64,000 nucleotides of DNA from Mastacembelus armatus (taxonomy: Eukaryota; Chordata; Actinopteri; Synbranchiformes; Mastacembelidae). How positions within the stretch are numbered: position 1 is the stretch's first letter; each line of letters starts with the position of its first letter. The position numbers were made by a program, and so were the translations under genes. The stretch covers positions 23,992,867 to 24,056,866 of the forward strand of contig NC_046649.1 of assembly GCF_900324485.2 (NCBI RefSeq), in the 5' to 3' direction. This document shows positions 10,886 through 22,851 of this stretch, in pieces. Under the pieces are notes generated by a model. It did no database searches. It was not told the DNA's origin and was given only the letters and a program-made list of their open reading frames with translations.

Positions 10886-11290
10886 CACAACAGGGAGGAG
10901 GCTACGGGGAAGACCCAGGACACCCTGGAGGGACTATGTCTCTCGGCTGGCCCGGGAACGCCTCGGTGTCCCCCCAGATGAGCTGGAGGAAGTGTGCAGG
11001 AAAAAGTTTCCCTCAGCTCAGGGTCAAACTCTCTTCTAAGTTTTCACTAAACCGGCTTTCTGGAAGACCCCAACATATTGTTGTGTTCATGACAATGACT
11101 TCTTAACATTTATTAAAATCTGCTAAATGATTCAAACCAGGTGCTGCAGTGTTTTCAGTTGGTCTTGGAATATGGACAATAAACCTCAGACATTGTCCTG
11201 AAGTTCAGACACTCATGAAACATCAGTTTCTTAATATTGGATCAGTTGTAGTTCTGAATGTTGTTTATTTTAACTGTATTAAGTAAAGAT

Positions 11291-11595
11291 TACTTGGGCA
11301 GCATGGTGGCTTGAGTTTGCATGTTCTCCCTGTGCTTGTGTGGGTTTTCTCCAGGTACTCTGGTTTCCTCCCACAGGCCAAAAACATGTATGTCAGGTTG
11401 ATTGGTGACTCTAAATTGCCCATAGGAGTGAGTGTGAGTGTGTGAGGTTGTTTGTCTCTATGTGGCCCTGTGATGGATTGGGGACCTGTCCAGGGTGGAC
11501 CCCTGCCTTTCACCCAAAGAGAGCTGGGATAGGCTCCAGTAGATCCCTGTGACCCTGGCTTTCAGGAAAAGCGGGTATAGAAAATGGATGGATGG
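11291..11595. mobile_element. Short retroposon with 10-bp target duplication
   Basis: A 305-base dispersed fish repeat ending in ATGGATGGATGG, flanked by AAGTAAAGAT at 11281-11290 and 11596-11605. Cassettes without it have a single AAGTAAAGAT at the same place, which proves the insertion. It looks like a SINE or the tail of a LINE; the exact family is not known to me. Confidence 0.75.
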
Positions 11596-11735
11596 AAGTA
11601 AAGATGAGTTTAAAAGGAAGATGATATTTTGTCATCAGAATCATTATGACTGTGGCTGAGATGGAGGTGAAACATGTGACCCTGGGCTGTGGTTTACTGC
11701 TCTCTTCCTGTCACAAACACTGTTTGACATCTGTT

Positions 11736-11773
11736 GGTTTTTGTTCAGGCTGCAGGGATCATTTCTCACTGTG
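11736..11773 (-). promoter_or_regulatory. V2 recombination signal (23-type)
   Basis: Heptamer CACAGTG (11773-11767), 22-base spacer and nonamer ACAAAAACC (11744-11736). Confidence 0.92.
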
Positions 11774-12227
11774 GGAGCCAGACTTCCAACAGGAGCAGTA
11801 GTAGGTGGCTGCATGAGAGGGATTAACTTTCTGAATCTGCAGCTCACAGCCGTTCTGTTTCATCACAGCTGAGAAATCATCTTTCTGAGGATGGTTGTAG
11901 CCTTTAGCTATGACACCATTATTTCTTTGAATACGTAGAATCACTGTGAATGTTTCTGTCTCTTTCTTCTGGTACCAGTAAATATAATTATTGTAACACT
12001 TGTCAGTTCCTGCACAGCTGAATGAGACAGTTTGACCAGCTCTCCTGGTCAGAGATAACTGGTCCTGGATCAGCTCTGCTGCCATGACAACCAGTGCTGT
12101 AGAGAAACAGACAGATGAAGGTCAGTGTGACAGTGTTTGTTACAGGTGGAGTTTGTTGGCTCCTGATTGGCTGGAAACACTCACCTGAACACAGACAGCA
12201 CAGAGCAGCAGCTGGGAGAAAAAGCAT
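11774..12227 (-). CDS. TRGV: T-cell receptor gamma variable gene V2
   Basis: Leader exon 12227-12185 and V exon 12096-11774 give a 122-residue precursor. Canonical Cys42, Trp55 and Cys115 are present, with extra cysteines at 48, 98 and 117. CDR1 reads GTDKCYNNYIY, where the other copies have DQC or HQC. CDR2 reads RIQRNNGVIAKG. CDR3 starts CSCWKSGS. An upstream in-frame ATG at 12293 would add 22 residues to the leader; I chose the inner ATG because it gives a normal signal peptide rich in Leu, Ala and Cys, and V1 has no such extension. The gene is intact. J1 and C1 follow downstream at about 6 and 8.4 kb. Confidence 0.9.
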
Positions 12228-12450
12228 TTTGTGCAGTGGTGTTTCCTCTGGTGAACCTGGGGAGAAGTGGCACTTTGATGCAGCTGAGGCCAAACAAGGA
12301 CGAGCTGTGAGATCAGACGAGGACCACGTGGTTTCTAACGGGTCCTCAGACCTCCCATCAGCCCCTTGGGCCCACAGATGAGGCTGCAGCTGTTGATTGA
12401 CAGCTCAGGTCTCAGTGGTGTGGTTTTCTGTTGAGTCTGAGGTTTTAAAG
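12228..12450 (-). promoter_or_regulatory. V2 promoter region (typical form)
   Basis: The 5' flank shows a CACGTG E-box (12325-12330), CAGCTG E-boxes, a RUNX core TGTGGTT on the plus strand (12419-12425) and a TTTAAAA stretch just beyond. The same set sits 5' of V3 to V8. RUNX and E-proteins are known regulators of TRG loci; their use here is inferred. From about 12450 to 13800 there is only duplicated cassette flank, with no gene seen. Confidence 0.45.
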
Positions 12451-14142
12451 GAGAAAGAAAAATGACAAACTGTTGAGTTTAACAGTGAAAATGATCATTT
12501 CATGGCAGGAAATTAAAAGTCCATTATTTCCATGTCTTTTCTAAATGATTCTTTCCCACATACTTTTCTGTTTCATTGAACTTGTTCAGGGAAAAGTTTC
12601 TGCATCTTGATTTGAATCTGATGGAAAATAAAAAATCTGGGTCACAAAGATGCAGAAACACAAAAGACATTCATGTCCCCACAGACACATTGAGGTTGGT
12701 GGTGAGTTTAGTAACACACACTGTGTCACACACTGATCTAGAGAAGTTAACCTGAACTGTCCAACCAGGACAGATATTGAAGCATAATCATTTCTGAAGT
12801 CTGTGAAAAAAGCATCACTCACCTGCAGGATTGTTGATATTGTTGTTGTTACTGTGTATAGTTATTTATTGCTGTTTATTAAAGCGTCAGCATGTGTTCA
12901 AAGTGCCTGGTCTCAGATCGAGTTTTGTACTTGTTCCCCCACTCCTACTGAACCTAGAACTGGGCCTGTAGTTCAGTCAGTGTATGTTGCGCGGTACGAG
13001 TGGGGTGCCAGTCAGCATAGGTGTTAGATCCAGGTCTGGGAGGAGATCCCCCAGGACGCCATCAGCCACAGTGAAAATGATCACTTCATGTTGAACTGCT
13101 GTGATGAAAATAAACACCTCTGTAAAGTTGTGTTGGGGCTGAGCAGGGGCCACAGCTGCCTTTGCTCTGGGGCCCTAACAGGAGACTGTGGCCCTCCTGT
13201 CAGTCACTTGTGTCCTTGGTCATTTTCTAAATTAAACTCAATCGTATCATGTTTAACATCTGCTAAAGTTTTATTTTCAGTATAAATGATGTTTTTCCTC
13301 ACAGCAGTAATTTTTAAGCAGCTTGTAAATAGCGTCCTAGTATATGTATAAATTTAAACAGACTTTCAGTTGATAGTAAATCACTCATACTGTATATGTG
13401 ACTTAATATACATTTGAAATATGGTGTAAATTAATTGATACTGTATAAAAATGTTATTTACCTTTCCATGGTGTTTTATTCATGTGTGTACACAACAGTG
13501 TCATCAGCGTAGAGTTTGACATCAACACTGACACAGTTGTAAAATATGGTAAATGTGCTAAATAACAAACACAACATAGATCCTTCTGACAACACCCACA
13601 CTTACTGGACTATATATCACAGATTCATGTTCCTAATCATTTTTTTTGTTCTTTGCATTTTATTAAAAATATTTTTAGAAATATTTCTGAACAAAGTGAA
13701 TTCACTGACACAGTTGAATCCATTTCTATTTTCTTCCTCTAAAATCAAACTTAAAGCCAAAACACAAATATGTTTATTTCACACAGACACTGATTTTTCA
13801 GTTTATTGAGAATGTTACACTGAAAGAGTTTGACAAACCTGCCACTCTCTGCATAATGTATGAAAAAGAAACACAATAACAGCAAAAATCATACAAACAG
13901 TAAAATATTTGCCACACACCTGATAATTAAGCTTCACTTTCAGTTCAGGTCACAATTAAAAGCAGGAAAGAAGAAAAGCTTCAAAATCGTTTTTCCAATG
14001 ACTGTATCAAACGTGTGCATATAGAGAAACATTGTCCAAAGCAACACAACATGATATAAGTGACATTTGTGAAAAGTGTTGAAAGTGATGAATGAGATGA
14101 AGGGATGAGATGTGATGGTGAGAAAAGGTGAGCAGAAAACAG

Positions 14143-15195
14143 TCAGTCAGCATGTGAGCAGCAGGTGGACGGTCCCTTGTTTCTGAGGCTCATCAGCAGA
14201 GAGAGTCCACAGCAGTACAGCAGACTCTTCACTATCAGCACTGTGTACAGCAGACAGAGCAGCTTCACCCTGCACTGAGACTGGACAGGATCCAGGGGAT
14301 CCAGGGGAACCACTGCAACAGAAAAGGATTGAAACAGACACAGGTTATTATGAGTTTGATGCTGGACTCATACATTTTGTTTGTGCAGCCACTTGGGGGC
14401 AGAAGAACTCCACACCAAGTGAACAAACCCCTGTCTGCCCTTTGACTTCACACACAGTCATTAGATTCATTCTGAATGTAGAAAGATGAATCAGTGGAGC
14501 TTTGAGATCTAGTCCCTAAAGTTGTTGTAGCAGCCTCAAAGGCCCAGGTTTAGTGTCGTCTATATTAGTATATGTGTCAGTGCTTCAATGCTGAGCAGAA
14601 AGTCAACAGACTGATATGCAGCCCTAACTGCAGCACAACATTGGAGCTGTCCATGCAGAGAGGCAGCAGCTGCTCTTACAGTCAGCTTGCTGCACAGCTG
14701 GCAGGTCTGCTGGCTCTCTCTCTGGAGGACAGGAGGCTGCTGGAGCTGGAACCTCTGAAACAGAAAAGGAGTCAAATGTTTGGAGCTGCAGTGACAAATG
14801 TCAGTCCTCTGCTGCTCTGCTCTGTTTGACAGCGTCTCCACATGAAGCTGAATCACTGCTGAACACAGTCACCAAGCCTTCATTACCTTGTTCTGTTTGG
14901 GCCTCCACTCTGCCCCCCTCGTGCTCCACGTAGCAGCGGTATTTATACCTGCTGTTCTCTGGGTGGTGGACCAGCAGGATGGCGGCGGTGCGTCCCGACT
15001 CCCTGAGCTCCAGCTGCTCTCCCTCAGCAGAGGGCAGCTCCTCCAGCTGGCCGTTCTCCTTCTGTCTTTTCCAGGAGAACTGGACCAAAGGAGGAAACAT
15101 GGCTGAGGCCAGACACAGCAGGGAGCTCTTCCCCTCCAGGTGGGCTCTGGATGCTGCTGGGTACACGCTCACCACAGGCTTCACTACCTGCTCAT
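14143..15195 (-). CDS. TRGC: T-cell receptor gamma constant gene C2
   Basis: Exon 1 15195-14887, exon 2 14754-14680, exon 3 14312 to the stop at 14145-14143. Reading frames, phases and splice sites match C1, and the transmembrane lysine is present. Two changes stand out in the Ig domain: HHPENSRYK replaces HQPENSTYK, which removes the N-glycosylation site used by the other C genes, and the C'-D loop reads LPSAEGEQ. The candidate polyadenylation signal is at 13807-13802. The intron before exon 1 differs from all other cassettes from about 15214 on, because a LINE-derived stretch replaces the usual sequence. The acceptor itself is unchanged. Likely functional if J2 is usable. Confidence 0.87.
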
Positions 15196-15349
15196 CTGAA
15201 GTTTGACAGCAGCAACAAGCAGCACAGACACACATTCCCACAGTCAACAGCAGCTTCCAGCACTGCACTACATTCAGTCTGATCCTGGAAACTACATGGA
15301 CTCTGATCACTAAAGTCCTCATCAATACAGTTACTATTGGAAAATATCT

Positions 15350-16620
15350 TCAGTTATATTTAACCTTTATTTAGACAACAGTTGAGAGTCTAGCTCTGGT
15401 TTGCAATGGTGCCCTGTAGACACAATATAGGGTTTACAACAGATAAGGAACCACAGGATATACTATTTACATAAATAAAATGAATTTCAATAAATTAAAA
15501 GACCATAAAAATAAAATGAAATAAAACATTAAAATGATCAATTTAAAAAAATAACTAAAACAAGAACATTGGTCAAATAAGAGCATTTAAAAGTGATTGA
15601 AAAAGTTCTAGATCATCATCTGCAACTATTGCTTGACTTATTTACTAAGATCATTCTGGAGCCATTTACAAACGTTGTTGTAAAAACCAAGTGACTGAAG
15701 TTTTTCAATAAGAAAATCTGCGTCACAGCAAATGTGATAACAGGAGCAGCTGTTTGTAAAAACTTAGGATGGAACTGATCTGCTCCTGTGGCTTTTTTTA
15801 ATTGAACTGAAAGCAAATGATAAAAAATTTCCTGGACAGATAGTGGCCTCAGGCATAAATGAATAAGGACTTGAATAATCCTTCTTCCTGCTAAATGGAC
15901 TTAGCTCAACATCAGAAATTTTGCCTGATTCTTGTTTATTAAAAACGTCACTAGATAAGATAAAATAAGTATAAAAGCTCCACATTTGTTCCTTATCTGA
16001 GATGAAAACAGTGTCAGTTGAGAGATTATTGGGTAGAGACGACATAAAACCACCATTCAACCTCTAAAGGGTTTTCCACAAATTGGGAGGATTTTCTTTA
16101 TCAGACCGATGTTCAATAAAATAACTACCTTTAGCAAATATAATAGTCTCCACACAGTTATTCCTCAGCTGTCTAAAGGCCTGCCAGTCAGTTGGTTAGT
16201 TTGAGCGGCTCTGTCTCTGGACATGAACAAATCCCAGACATTATTTGTAAACCAAGGGTTAGTTCTACTTCTAATCCTAAGGATCTTAAATGGTCCGTGT
16301 TTATTTGCTGTGGTGTTAAAGGTTTCTATGAATTCACTCAGGGCTAATTCTGGATCTGGACTAGCACAAACCCTGGAGAGATCACTATAATACAAATCAC
16401 AAAGAAAAGCCTGGTCTTCCAAAAGTCTGAAGTCTCTTCGGAATAATACACAGTGGAATCTTTTTTTGCCTTGGATCTCTGATACAAAACATGTGGCAGG
16501 GATCACTCACATTTAAGGCAAAACCTCCACTGCCAACAAACTGATGAGGTTTATTTGTTAATGTTAAATCTATTAGTGTTGATTTTTCTGTATCAGTGAC
16601 AACATATTTTTATTGTGAAG
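15350..16620 (-). mobile_element. LINE fragment E in the J2-C2 intron
   Basis: Two coding remnants in minus-strand order show a non-LTR retrotransposon: 16506-16165 with KILRIRSRTNPWFTNNVWD, and 15816-15616 with KKATGADQFHPKFLQTAAP, the start of an RT domain. It occupies the place of the AT-rich intron and the MITE found in other cassettes. The left part (15350-15550) is an A/T-rich tail. Boundaries are approximate; clade uncertain. Inactive. From 16620 to 16900 the intron is AT-rich with nothing recognised. Confidence 0.65.
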
Positions 16621-17240
16621 TAGAAACGTATATACAAAGCTAATAAAGGAGATAATTATATGTCATCATGTACAATGTATTTCATACGTTTCATCTAAAT
16701 ATTAAGCTCGTCATTATATTACACTAACGTGATATTTTATACAATATATTAAACAGGTATTTTTTTAATATTTACAATAATGTAAAATTTATATATTGTC
16801 ATAAGTGTAATTCTTTAAATATCATATTTCCATGAGAATATTAAAATGCATTTTGTCTTTAAAGTGAAATAACATTTAAAACCTTTCAACGATAAAGAAC
16901 GAGTGAATATGAAGAGTCTTGCCCATCACTGAGAAACAGTGTGAGCCTTCATTAAACAGCAGCTGATGAGAATCCACAGCCCCGTTCCAATAGAAAACTT
17001 TCTGGACTCTTAAAACTCTTTGAGCTCCTGCAGAAATCAAGAATTCCTTCTGGTGTGCACTGACATTTAAACATCTGTTCACATGTTGTTGAACTTTTTT
17101 ATTTAAGAACGGCTGCAGAAGGAACTCTGGACTAATGATGGAAAACTAACATGGAAAGTCTGAAGCATCAGAAACTGACTTTAAACACATTTTACACTTC
17201 ACAATAAAACAACTGAAGGGAAAGAAAAGTTTGTTCTTAC

Positions 17241-17290
17241 CTGTTACAACCAGTTTAGTCCCAGAGCCAAGACTGAGGTATCTCCCCCCC
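17241..17290 (-). CDS. TRGJ: T-cell receptor gamma joining segment J2
   Basis: A 50-base J between a 12-type RSS and a GTAAG donor at 17240, reading GGRYLSLGSGTKLVVT. The aromatic residue of the F-G-X-G motif is leucine (CTT), which is unusual and may weaken the J bulge. Frame and phase into C2 are correct. Confidence 0.85.
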
Positions 17291-17318
17291 CACAGTGAGA
17301 GAGAGTGCAACAAAAACC
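17291..17318 (-). promoter_or_regulatory. J2 recombination signal (12-type)
   Basis: Nonamer GGTTTTTGT (17318-17310), 12-base spacer and heptamer CACTGTG (17297-17291) on the minus strand. Confidence 0.92.
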
Positions 17319-18905
17319 TGGTGCAGCTGAATGTGTCAGCTGAGGTGAACCAGTCCAGATTATGAACCAGTTTCATGTTTCAGCTCCATCATGTGTTTCT
17401 CTAATGTTCAGATCAACACGACTGTCTCTGCTTTTCTTCTCTTTATTGTCCAGACTGAAACATCTCAACAACTATTTCAGCTGCTTCACACGTTCATGTT
17501 CCCCTCAGGATGAACCGTAATAACTTTGCTGATCCTCGGACTTTTCATCCAGCGCCACCATCAGGTCGACATTTGAATGTGTCCAACACTTTGGTTTATC
17601 AACAAATACCTGCAGCACCAGTGACATTCACATCACCGTTTGTTGTTACGTGTTTTTAGGAGAAATGTGCATGTTAGCAAGTGTTAGCATGCTAACACGC
17701 TAAACTAAGAACTCATTGAAAATGACACTGACATTTGTATTGATGCTAATTATTTAAAATCCAGCTTTGCCATAGGACTGTAAAATCATTAAACACTAAT
17801 TTAATATGATTGACTAATATGACACGGCAAAACAAAGATGGCCACCCTGACAGCTCCCAGAGGTGAAGTCGTAAGTCGATGGCCCCCTGGTGGCTGGTTG
17901 CAGTCACTGTCTGTCCTGACCGCTGTCTGTTTTACCTTTGTCGTTAGTGTATTGATCAGGTTCAGCTGTGTCTTGTTAGTGTGTCTTGTATAGTATGTGT
18001 CTGTTGAGTTTTGCTTTTCCACCTGTACGTGGATCTTCCCTCCATCCTGGACTTTCTCTTCAGTCCTGGTTAGTGTTGTCTTCACTGGACTTTAATAAAT
18101 TCAGCATCACCAGACTGTCTTGTCTCGTCTCTTGGGTTCTTTGTCTGCATTTGGGTCCTCACCTGGTGGTTTCCTGACAGCTCCTCACTGATTTCACATG
18201 AAAATAAATGCACTCTGATCAGAGCGTCCATATGAACCGTATGAACGGGGACATGAAGTGGCCTGACAGTTTCTGCAGACTGACAGGAGGAGACACAGAA
18301 ACTCAGAGTTTCTTGGAGAAAGGCTGCCAGAGAGCAGGTTAGTTTCCCAGAGTCACTTACTGGGACTTTCAGTGATCTCTGTTCCTGGACCAATGCGGTT
18401 TTCTTCTCGGTCGTGGAATACTCGACCAGCTCTATACTCTCTTTAGGGTGCTCAAGGGTTCATGGGAGTTTGCCCAACCAGTTCACGTGTTTTCTGGACT
18501 TGGAGAAGACATTCGACCGCGTTCCTCGTGACATTCTGTAGGAGGTGCTCTGGAAGTATGGCATCCGGGGCCCTTTGTTACGGGCTATCCCGTCTCTGTA
18601 CAACCGGAGCAGAAGCTTGGTTCGCATTGCCTAGTAAATTTCTAGGCGCAGGCAGTTCAGGGACCAAAGGATTTCATCTCTGCTTTTTGCAGATGATGTT
18701 GTCCTGTTGGCTTCATCGAGCCAGGACCTTCAGCGTGCACTGGGGCGTTTTGCAACTGAGTGTGAAGCGGCGGGGATGAGAATCAGCACCTTCAAGTCCG
18801 AGGCCATGGTCCTCAACCGGAAAAAGGTGGCCTGCCACCTTCAGGTCAGGGGAGAGACCCTGCCTCACGTGGAGGAGTTTACGTATCTTGGGATCTTGTT
18901 CACGA

Positions 18906-21275
18906 CTCAGAATCAGAATGAGAATCAGAATGAGCTTTTTTGCCAAGTGTGTGTGGGATTTTACGACAGAGCAAATGGTCACTGATTTAAACCAATGTGG
19001 GGGTTGAATGTTTGCTTGACCCTCTGATGGTGTGTGGTTCTGTCTGTTTATTGGTTTAGTGGCCTGTGATTAAACCTGAGATGATTCATCACACTTGTGG
19101 TTGTTTTCTGAGAATTAGCAACTCTCAAATTTAAAGAAATTTCTACCACGTGTCCACACACACACAAGGAATTTGTTTAGGTACAGGGAGGGGTACTCCA
19201 GCGCAAACAGACATAAATATAAATGCTACAAAGGATCAAACAGTAAACATAAATGCTACAGAAACAAATGCTACATAAAACTAAAGAAAAATGCACAGAT
19301 AACCTGAAGACAGAATGTAAGGGGAACTAATTGATGTGCAAAGAGCAAAACGGTGCCAATGACATAGTGCAGGTGGTAGGAGGGAATGGTGGAGAGCTAT
19401 GAGTTTAAGAGTTGGATGGCCTGAGGGATGAAGCTTCGTTTGTGCCGGGCTGTCTTGATGTTTGGAGCTCTGAAGCGCCGGCCAGAAGGCAAGAGCTGGA
19501 AGAGGTGGTGGCTTGGGTGGGTGGCATCCAGAGTGATTTTCTGAGCTCTTTTTCTCACTCTGGAGGTGAACAGGTCTTGGAGGGTGAGTTGGGGAACACC
19601 GGTGATCTTCTCAGCAGTCCGAACTGTCCTCTGAAGTCTTCGGATGTCTGATTTAGAGGCGGAGCTAAACCAGACAGTGATGGAGGAGCACAGGACAGAC
19701 TCGATGACTGCTGAGTAGAACTGGGTCAGCAGCGTCTGTGGAAGGTTGAACTTCTTCAGCTGGCGCAGGAAGTACAACCTCTGATGGGCCTTCTTCATGA
19801 TGGAGTCGATGTGGAAGTTCCACTTCAGGTCCTGAGAGATGGTGGTGCCCAGGAACCTGAATGACTCCACTAGTGCCACAGTGCTGTTCATGATGGTGAG
19901 AGGGGGGTGGGTGGGGGCATTTCTCCTGAAGTCCACAACCATCTCCACTGTTTTGAGCGTGTTTAGCTCCAGGTTGTTGTGATTGCACCAGCAAGCCAGC
20001 TGCTCCACTTCATGTCTGTATGCAGACTCTTCACCGTCCTGGATGAGACCAATGACAGTGGTGTCATCTGCAAACTTCAGGAGTTTCACGGAGGAGTCAC
20101 GGGAGGTGCAGTCGTTTGTGTAGAGGGAGAAGAGCAGTGGGGAGAGAACACACCCCTGGGGGGCGCCGGTGCTGGTGATGCGGGAGCCAGAAGTAAATTT
20201 CCCCATCCTCACTAGCTGTTGCCTATCCGTCAGGAAGCTTGTAATCCACTGACAGGTAGAGTCAGGAACGGAGAGCTGGGAGAGTTTATTCTGGGAGAGA
20301 GTGATGGGATGATGGTGTTGAACGCCGAGCTGAAGTCCACAAACAGAATCCTTACATAAGTCCCTGGTTTGTCCAGATGTTGCAGGATGTAGTGCAGCCC
20401 CATATTGACTGCATCATCCACGGACCGATTGGATCGGTAGGCAAACTGCAGAGGGTCCAGGAAGGGTCCAGTGATGTTCTTCAGGTGGGCCTACACCAGT
20501 CTTTCAAAGGACTTCATGACCACAGATGTCAAAGCCACCAGTCTGTAGTCATTGAGTCCTGTGATTTTTGGCTTCTTGGGGATGGGAATGATGGTGGAGC
20601 GTTTGAAGCATGCAGGGACTTCACACAGCTCCAGTGATCTGTTGAAGATCAGAGAGAAGATGGGAGCCAGCTGGTCAGCACAGGTTCTGAGGCATGTTGA
20701 TGAAACCCCATCTGGTCCTGGTGCTTTGCTTCTCTACTGCTTCCTGAAGAGCCGACGCACATCGTCCACACTGGTCTGAAGTATAGGAGCGGGGGTTAAT
20801 GGTTAGAGGTGTTAATGGTGTTAAAGGTTGCTCTGGAAGACAATCAGAGCGGGTGGGGGGTGATTCAAATCTGCAATAGAACTCATTCAGATCGTTCACC
20901 AGCGTTTGATTGCCTATTGAGGAGGGGGATGAAGTCCTGTAGTTGGTTATTGTCCTCAGGCCTCTCCACACTGAAGCAGAGTCATTAGCTGTAAACTTGT
21001 TTTCCAGCTTTTTGGAGTAGCTCCTCTTAGCTGCTCTGATCTCCTTATTCAGTGTGTTCCTGGCGTGATTATACAAGACACGATCTCGACTTCTGTAGGC
21101 ATCTCCTTTGGCTTGACGAAGCTGTCTGAGTTTTCCAGAGAACCACGGTTTGTCGTTGTTGTGTGTTAAGAAGGTCCGGGTGGGAATGCACATATCCTCA
21201 CAGAAACTGATGTAAGATGTAACAGAGTCTGTGAGTTTGTCCAGGTTTGTGGCAGCAGCTTCAGTCAGTGCAGTC
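18906..21275 (-). mobile_element. LINE fragment B, duplicate copy
   Basis: Duplicate of the element at 7341. The RT C-terminal part (20212-19397) is intact, with GAPQGCVLSPLLF and KFADDTTV. The upstream part is split into frames 21193-20675 and 20421-20230. It is more broken than its twin, showing drift after the duplication. The insert of about 200 bases in the tail is present at about 18956-19153. Confidence 0.8.
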
Positions 21276-21465
21276 AGACTGAGGGAAGGATGGAGATTGA
21301 CAGATGGATCGGTGCAGCAGCAATGCGGTCGGTGTACCGGTCCGTTGTGGTGAGATAGGAGCTGAGCCGAAAGACGAAGCTCTCTATTTACCGGTCAGTC
21401 TATGTTCCAACTGTCACCTATGGTCGTGAGTTTTGGGTCATGATCAAAAGGCCAAGATATCGGAT

Positions 21466-22446
21466 AGGGTTGATTCACACCCCTTGATCCACCTCTTTTT
21501 ATCTCAAAGTTATGCCTGTTTGCCACAATTAAATTACCTTTTTTGGATACATAGGTGCATTGCCTCTCCACAATTCCTTTTTAAAAGATGCTGGGGGAAC
21601 CACTCCCTGCCCAATTCTTTCTTCTGGGTCTTGGTGTGATTCCCCCCATCTTCCATTGTTGTGTGTTATCCCAGAAATCTAAGGCCATGGGTAAGCTGAA
21701 TATGTATCCTGTGTGTATGTTATTGAAGACATGTTCATGTAAAGGCCATATTAGAGAAAGGAGCTAAATACTAAATACTAAATACTAAATACTATAGCTA
21801 AAAGGGAACAGGTGGGATCAATGGCATGTATGTAAGACCTCAATGACATGCACATGAAACCAAGTATGGACATGACTGAGACTTGTCTGAAATAAGTCTT
21901 AGACATAGTAAATGTACACCAAAACTAAATAAAGAATGGAGAGCGGTTGAAGCCTGCCCATCTATAGGGGAGAGAGATGGGTGGGGCATGGTCCCCTAGC
22001 ATCTTAAGAAAGGAATGAGGGGAGAACAATACACAGATATGTCTAAAAAAGGAAAACTAATGGTGGCAAACCTGTGTGACCTTAAAAGAAGAAGGTGGTC
22101 CAATGGGGTGTAAACCATCCCTCTGACCAAAAGTATAAAGGTAGAGAGTTTAGGAGAACACGGCCAGTATACCCTGGGGTACCTCACCTTGTCTGTGCTG
22201 TGTTTTGTGAATAAACACCTTCACCAACTTGGATCCAGTTGTTTCTCTACTGTTTGTGATCCTATTGAAGAGGGTTGCCAGCTATACTTAGGAAATTCAC
22301 TCATTTATAGTATAATGAGATTTTTGATACACTTCTGTGCTCAGTCTTCTCATTTAATACTTCCCCTTATATAGATATGATCTTTCAAAGATATACACAG
22401 GTTACGCAGTTTGTCTATGCATGGCTTTTAGTTTCCAGGGATAATA
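21466..22446 (+). mobile_element. LTR-like fossil, duplicate copy
   Basis: Copy of the block at 9905 within the second LINE A, nearly identical over its whole length. Same uncertainty about family. No coding part. Confidence 0.35.
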
Positions 22447-22851
22447 CACAACAGGGAGGAGGCTACGGGGAAGACCCAGGACACCCTGGAGGGACTATGT
22501 CTCTCGGCTGGCCCGGGAACGCCTCGGTGTCCCCCCAGATGAGCTGGAGGAAGTGTGCAGGAAAAAGTTTCCCTCAGCTCAGGGTCAAACTCTCTTCTAA
22601 GTTTTCACTAAACCGGCTTTCTGGAAGACCCCAACATATTGTTGTGTTCATGACAATGACTTCTTAACATTTATTAAAATCTGCTAAATGATTCAAACCA
22701 GGTGCTGCAGTGTTTTCAGTTGGTCTTGGAATATGGACAATAAACCTCAGACATTGTCCTGAAGTTCAGACACTCATGAAACATCAGTTTCTTAATATTG
22801 GATCAGTTGTAGTTCTGAATGTTGTTTATTTTAATTGTATTAAGTAAAGAT

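Larger units (their letters stand above)
6828..10999 (+). mobile_element. LINE fragment A, interrupted by two later insertions
   Basis: Remnant of a fish non-LTR retrotransposon of L2/CR1 or Rex type (subfamily uncertain). Cassettes without it read straight through at the same place (36048 region). The visible parts are an RT piece with FLDLEKTFDRVPR (6930 onward), then LLFADDVVLL and KSEAMVL (7120-7340), then SIYVPTVTYGREFWVM after the first insert, then YVSRLARERLGVPPDELEE (10930-10995). A stop interrupts the first piece and the 5' end is missing. It is not active. The gaps between these pieces are filled by LINE B and by an LTR-like block. Confidence 0.75.
18393..22560 (+). mobile_element. 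LINE fragment A, duplicate copy
   Basis: The same LINE remnant as at 6828, with the same two inserts at the same places, so it was copied as part of the cassette. Readable parts include DLEKTFDRVPR near 18500, LLFADDVVLLASSSQDLQ near 18690 and YVSRLARERLGVPP near 22500. Inactive. Confidence 0.75.

Noticed and set aside
11281-11605. tRNA gene or tRNA-derived SINE head in the short retroposon
   Set aside because: No A and B box pair or cloverleaf could be made out in the first 80 bases; only the tail and target duplication are clear.
12586-12822. Open frame of 78 residues repeated 5' of V2, V3, V4, V6 and V7
   Set aside because: It is conserved only because the flank was duplicated; composition, lack of splice or start context and loss in V5 and V8 flanks argue against a gene.
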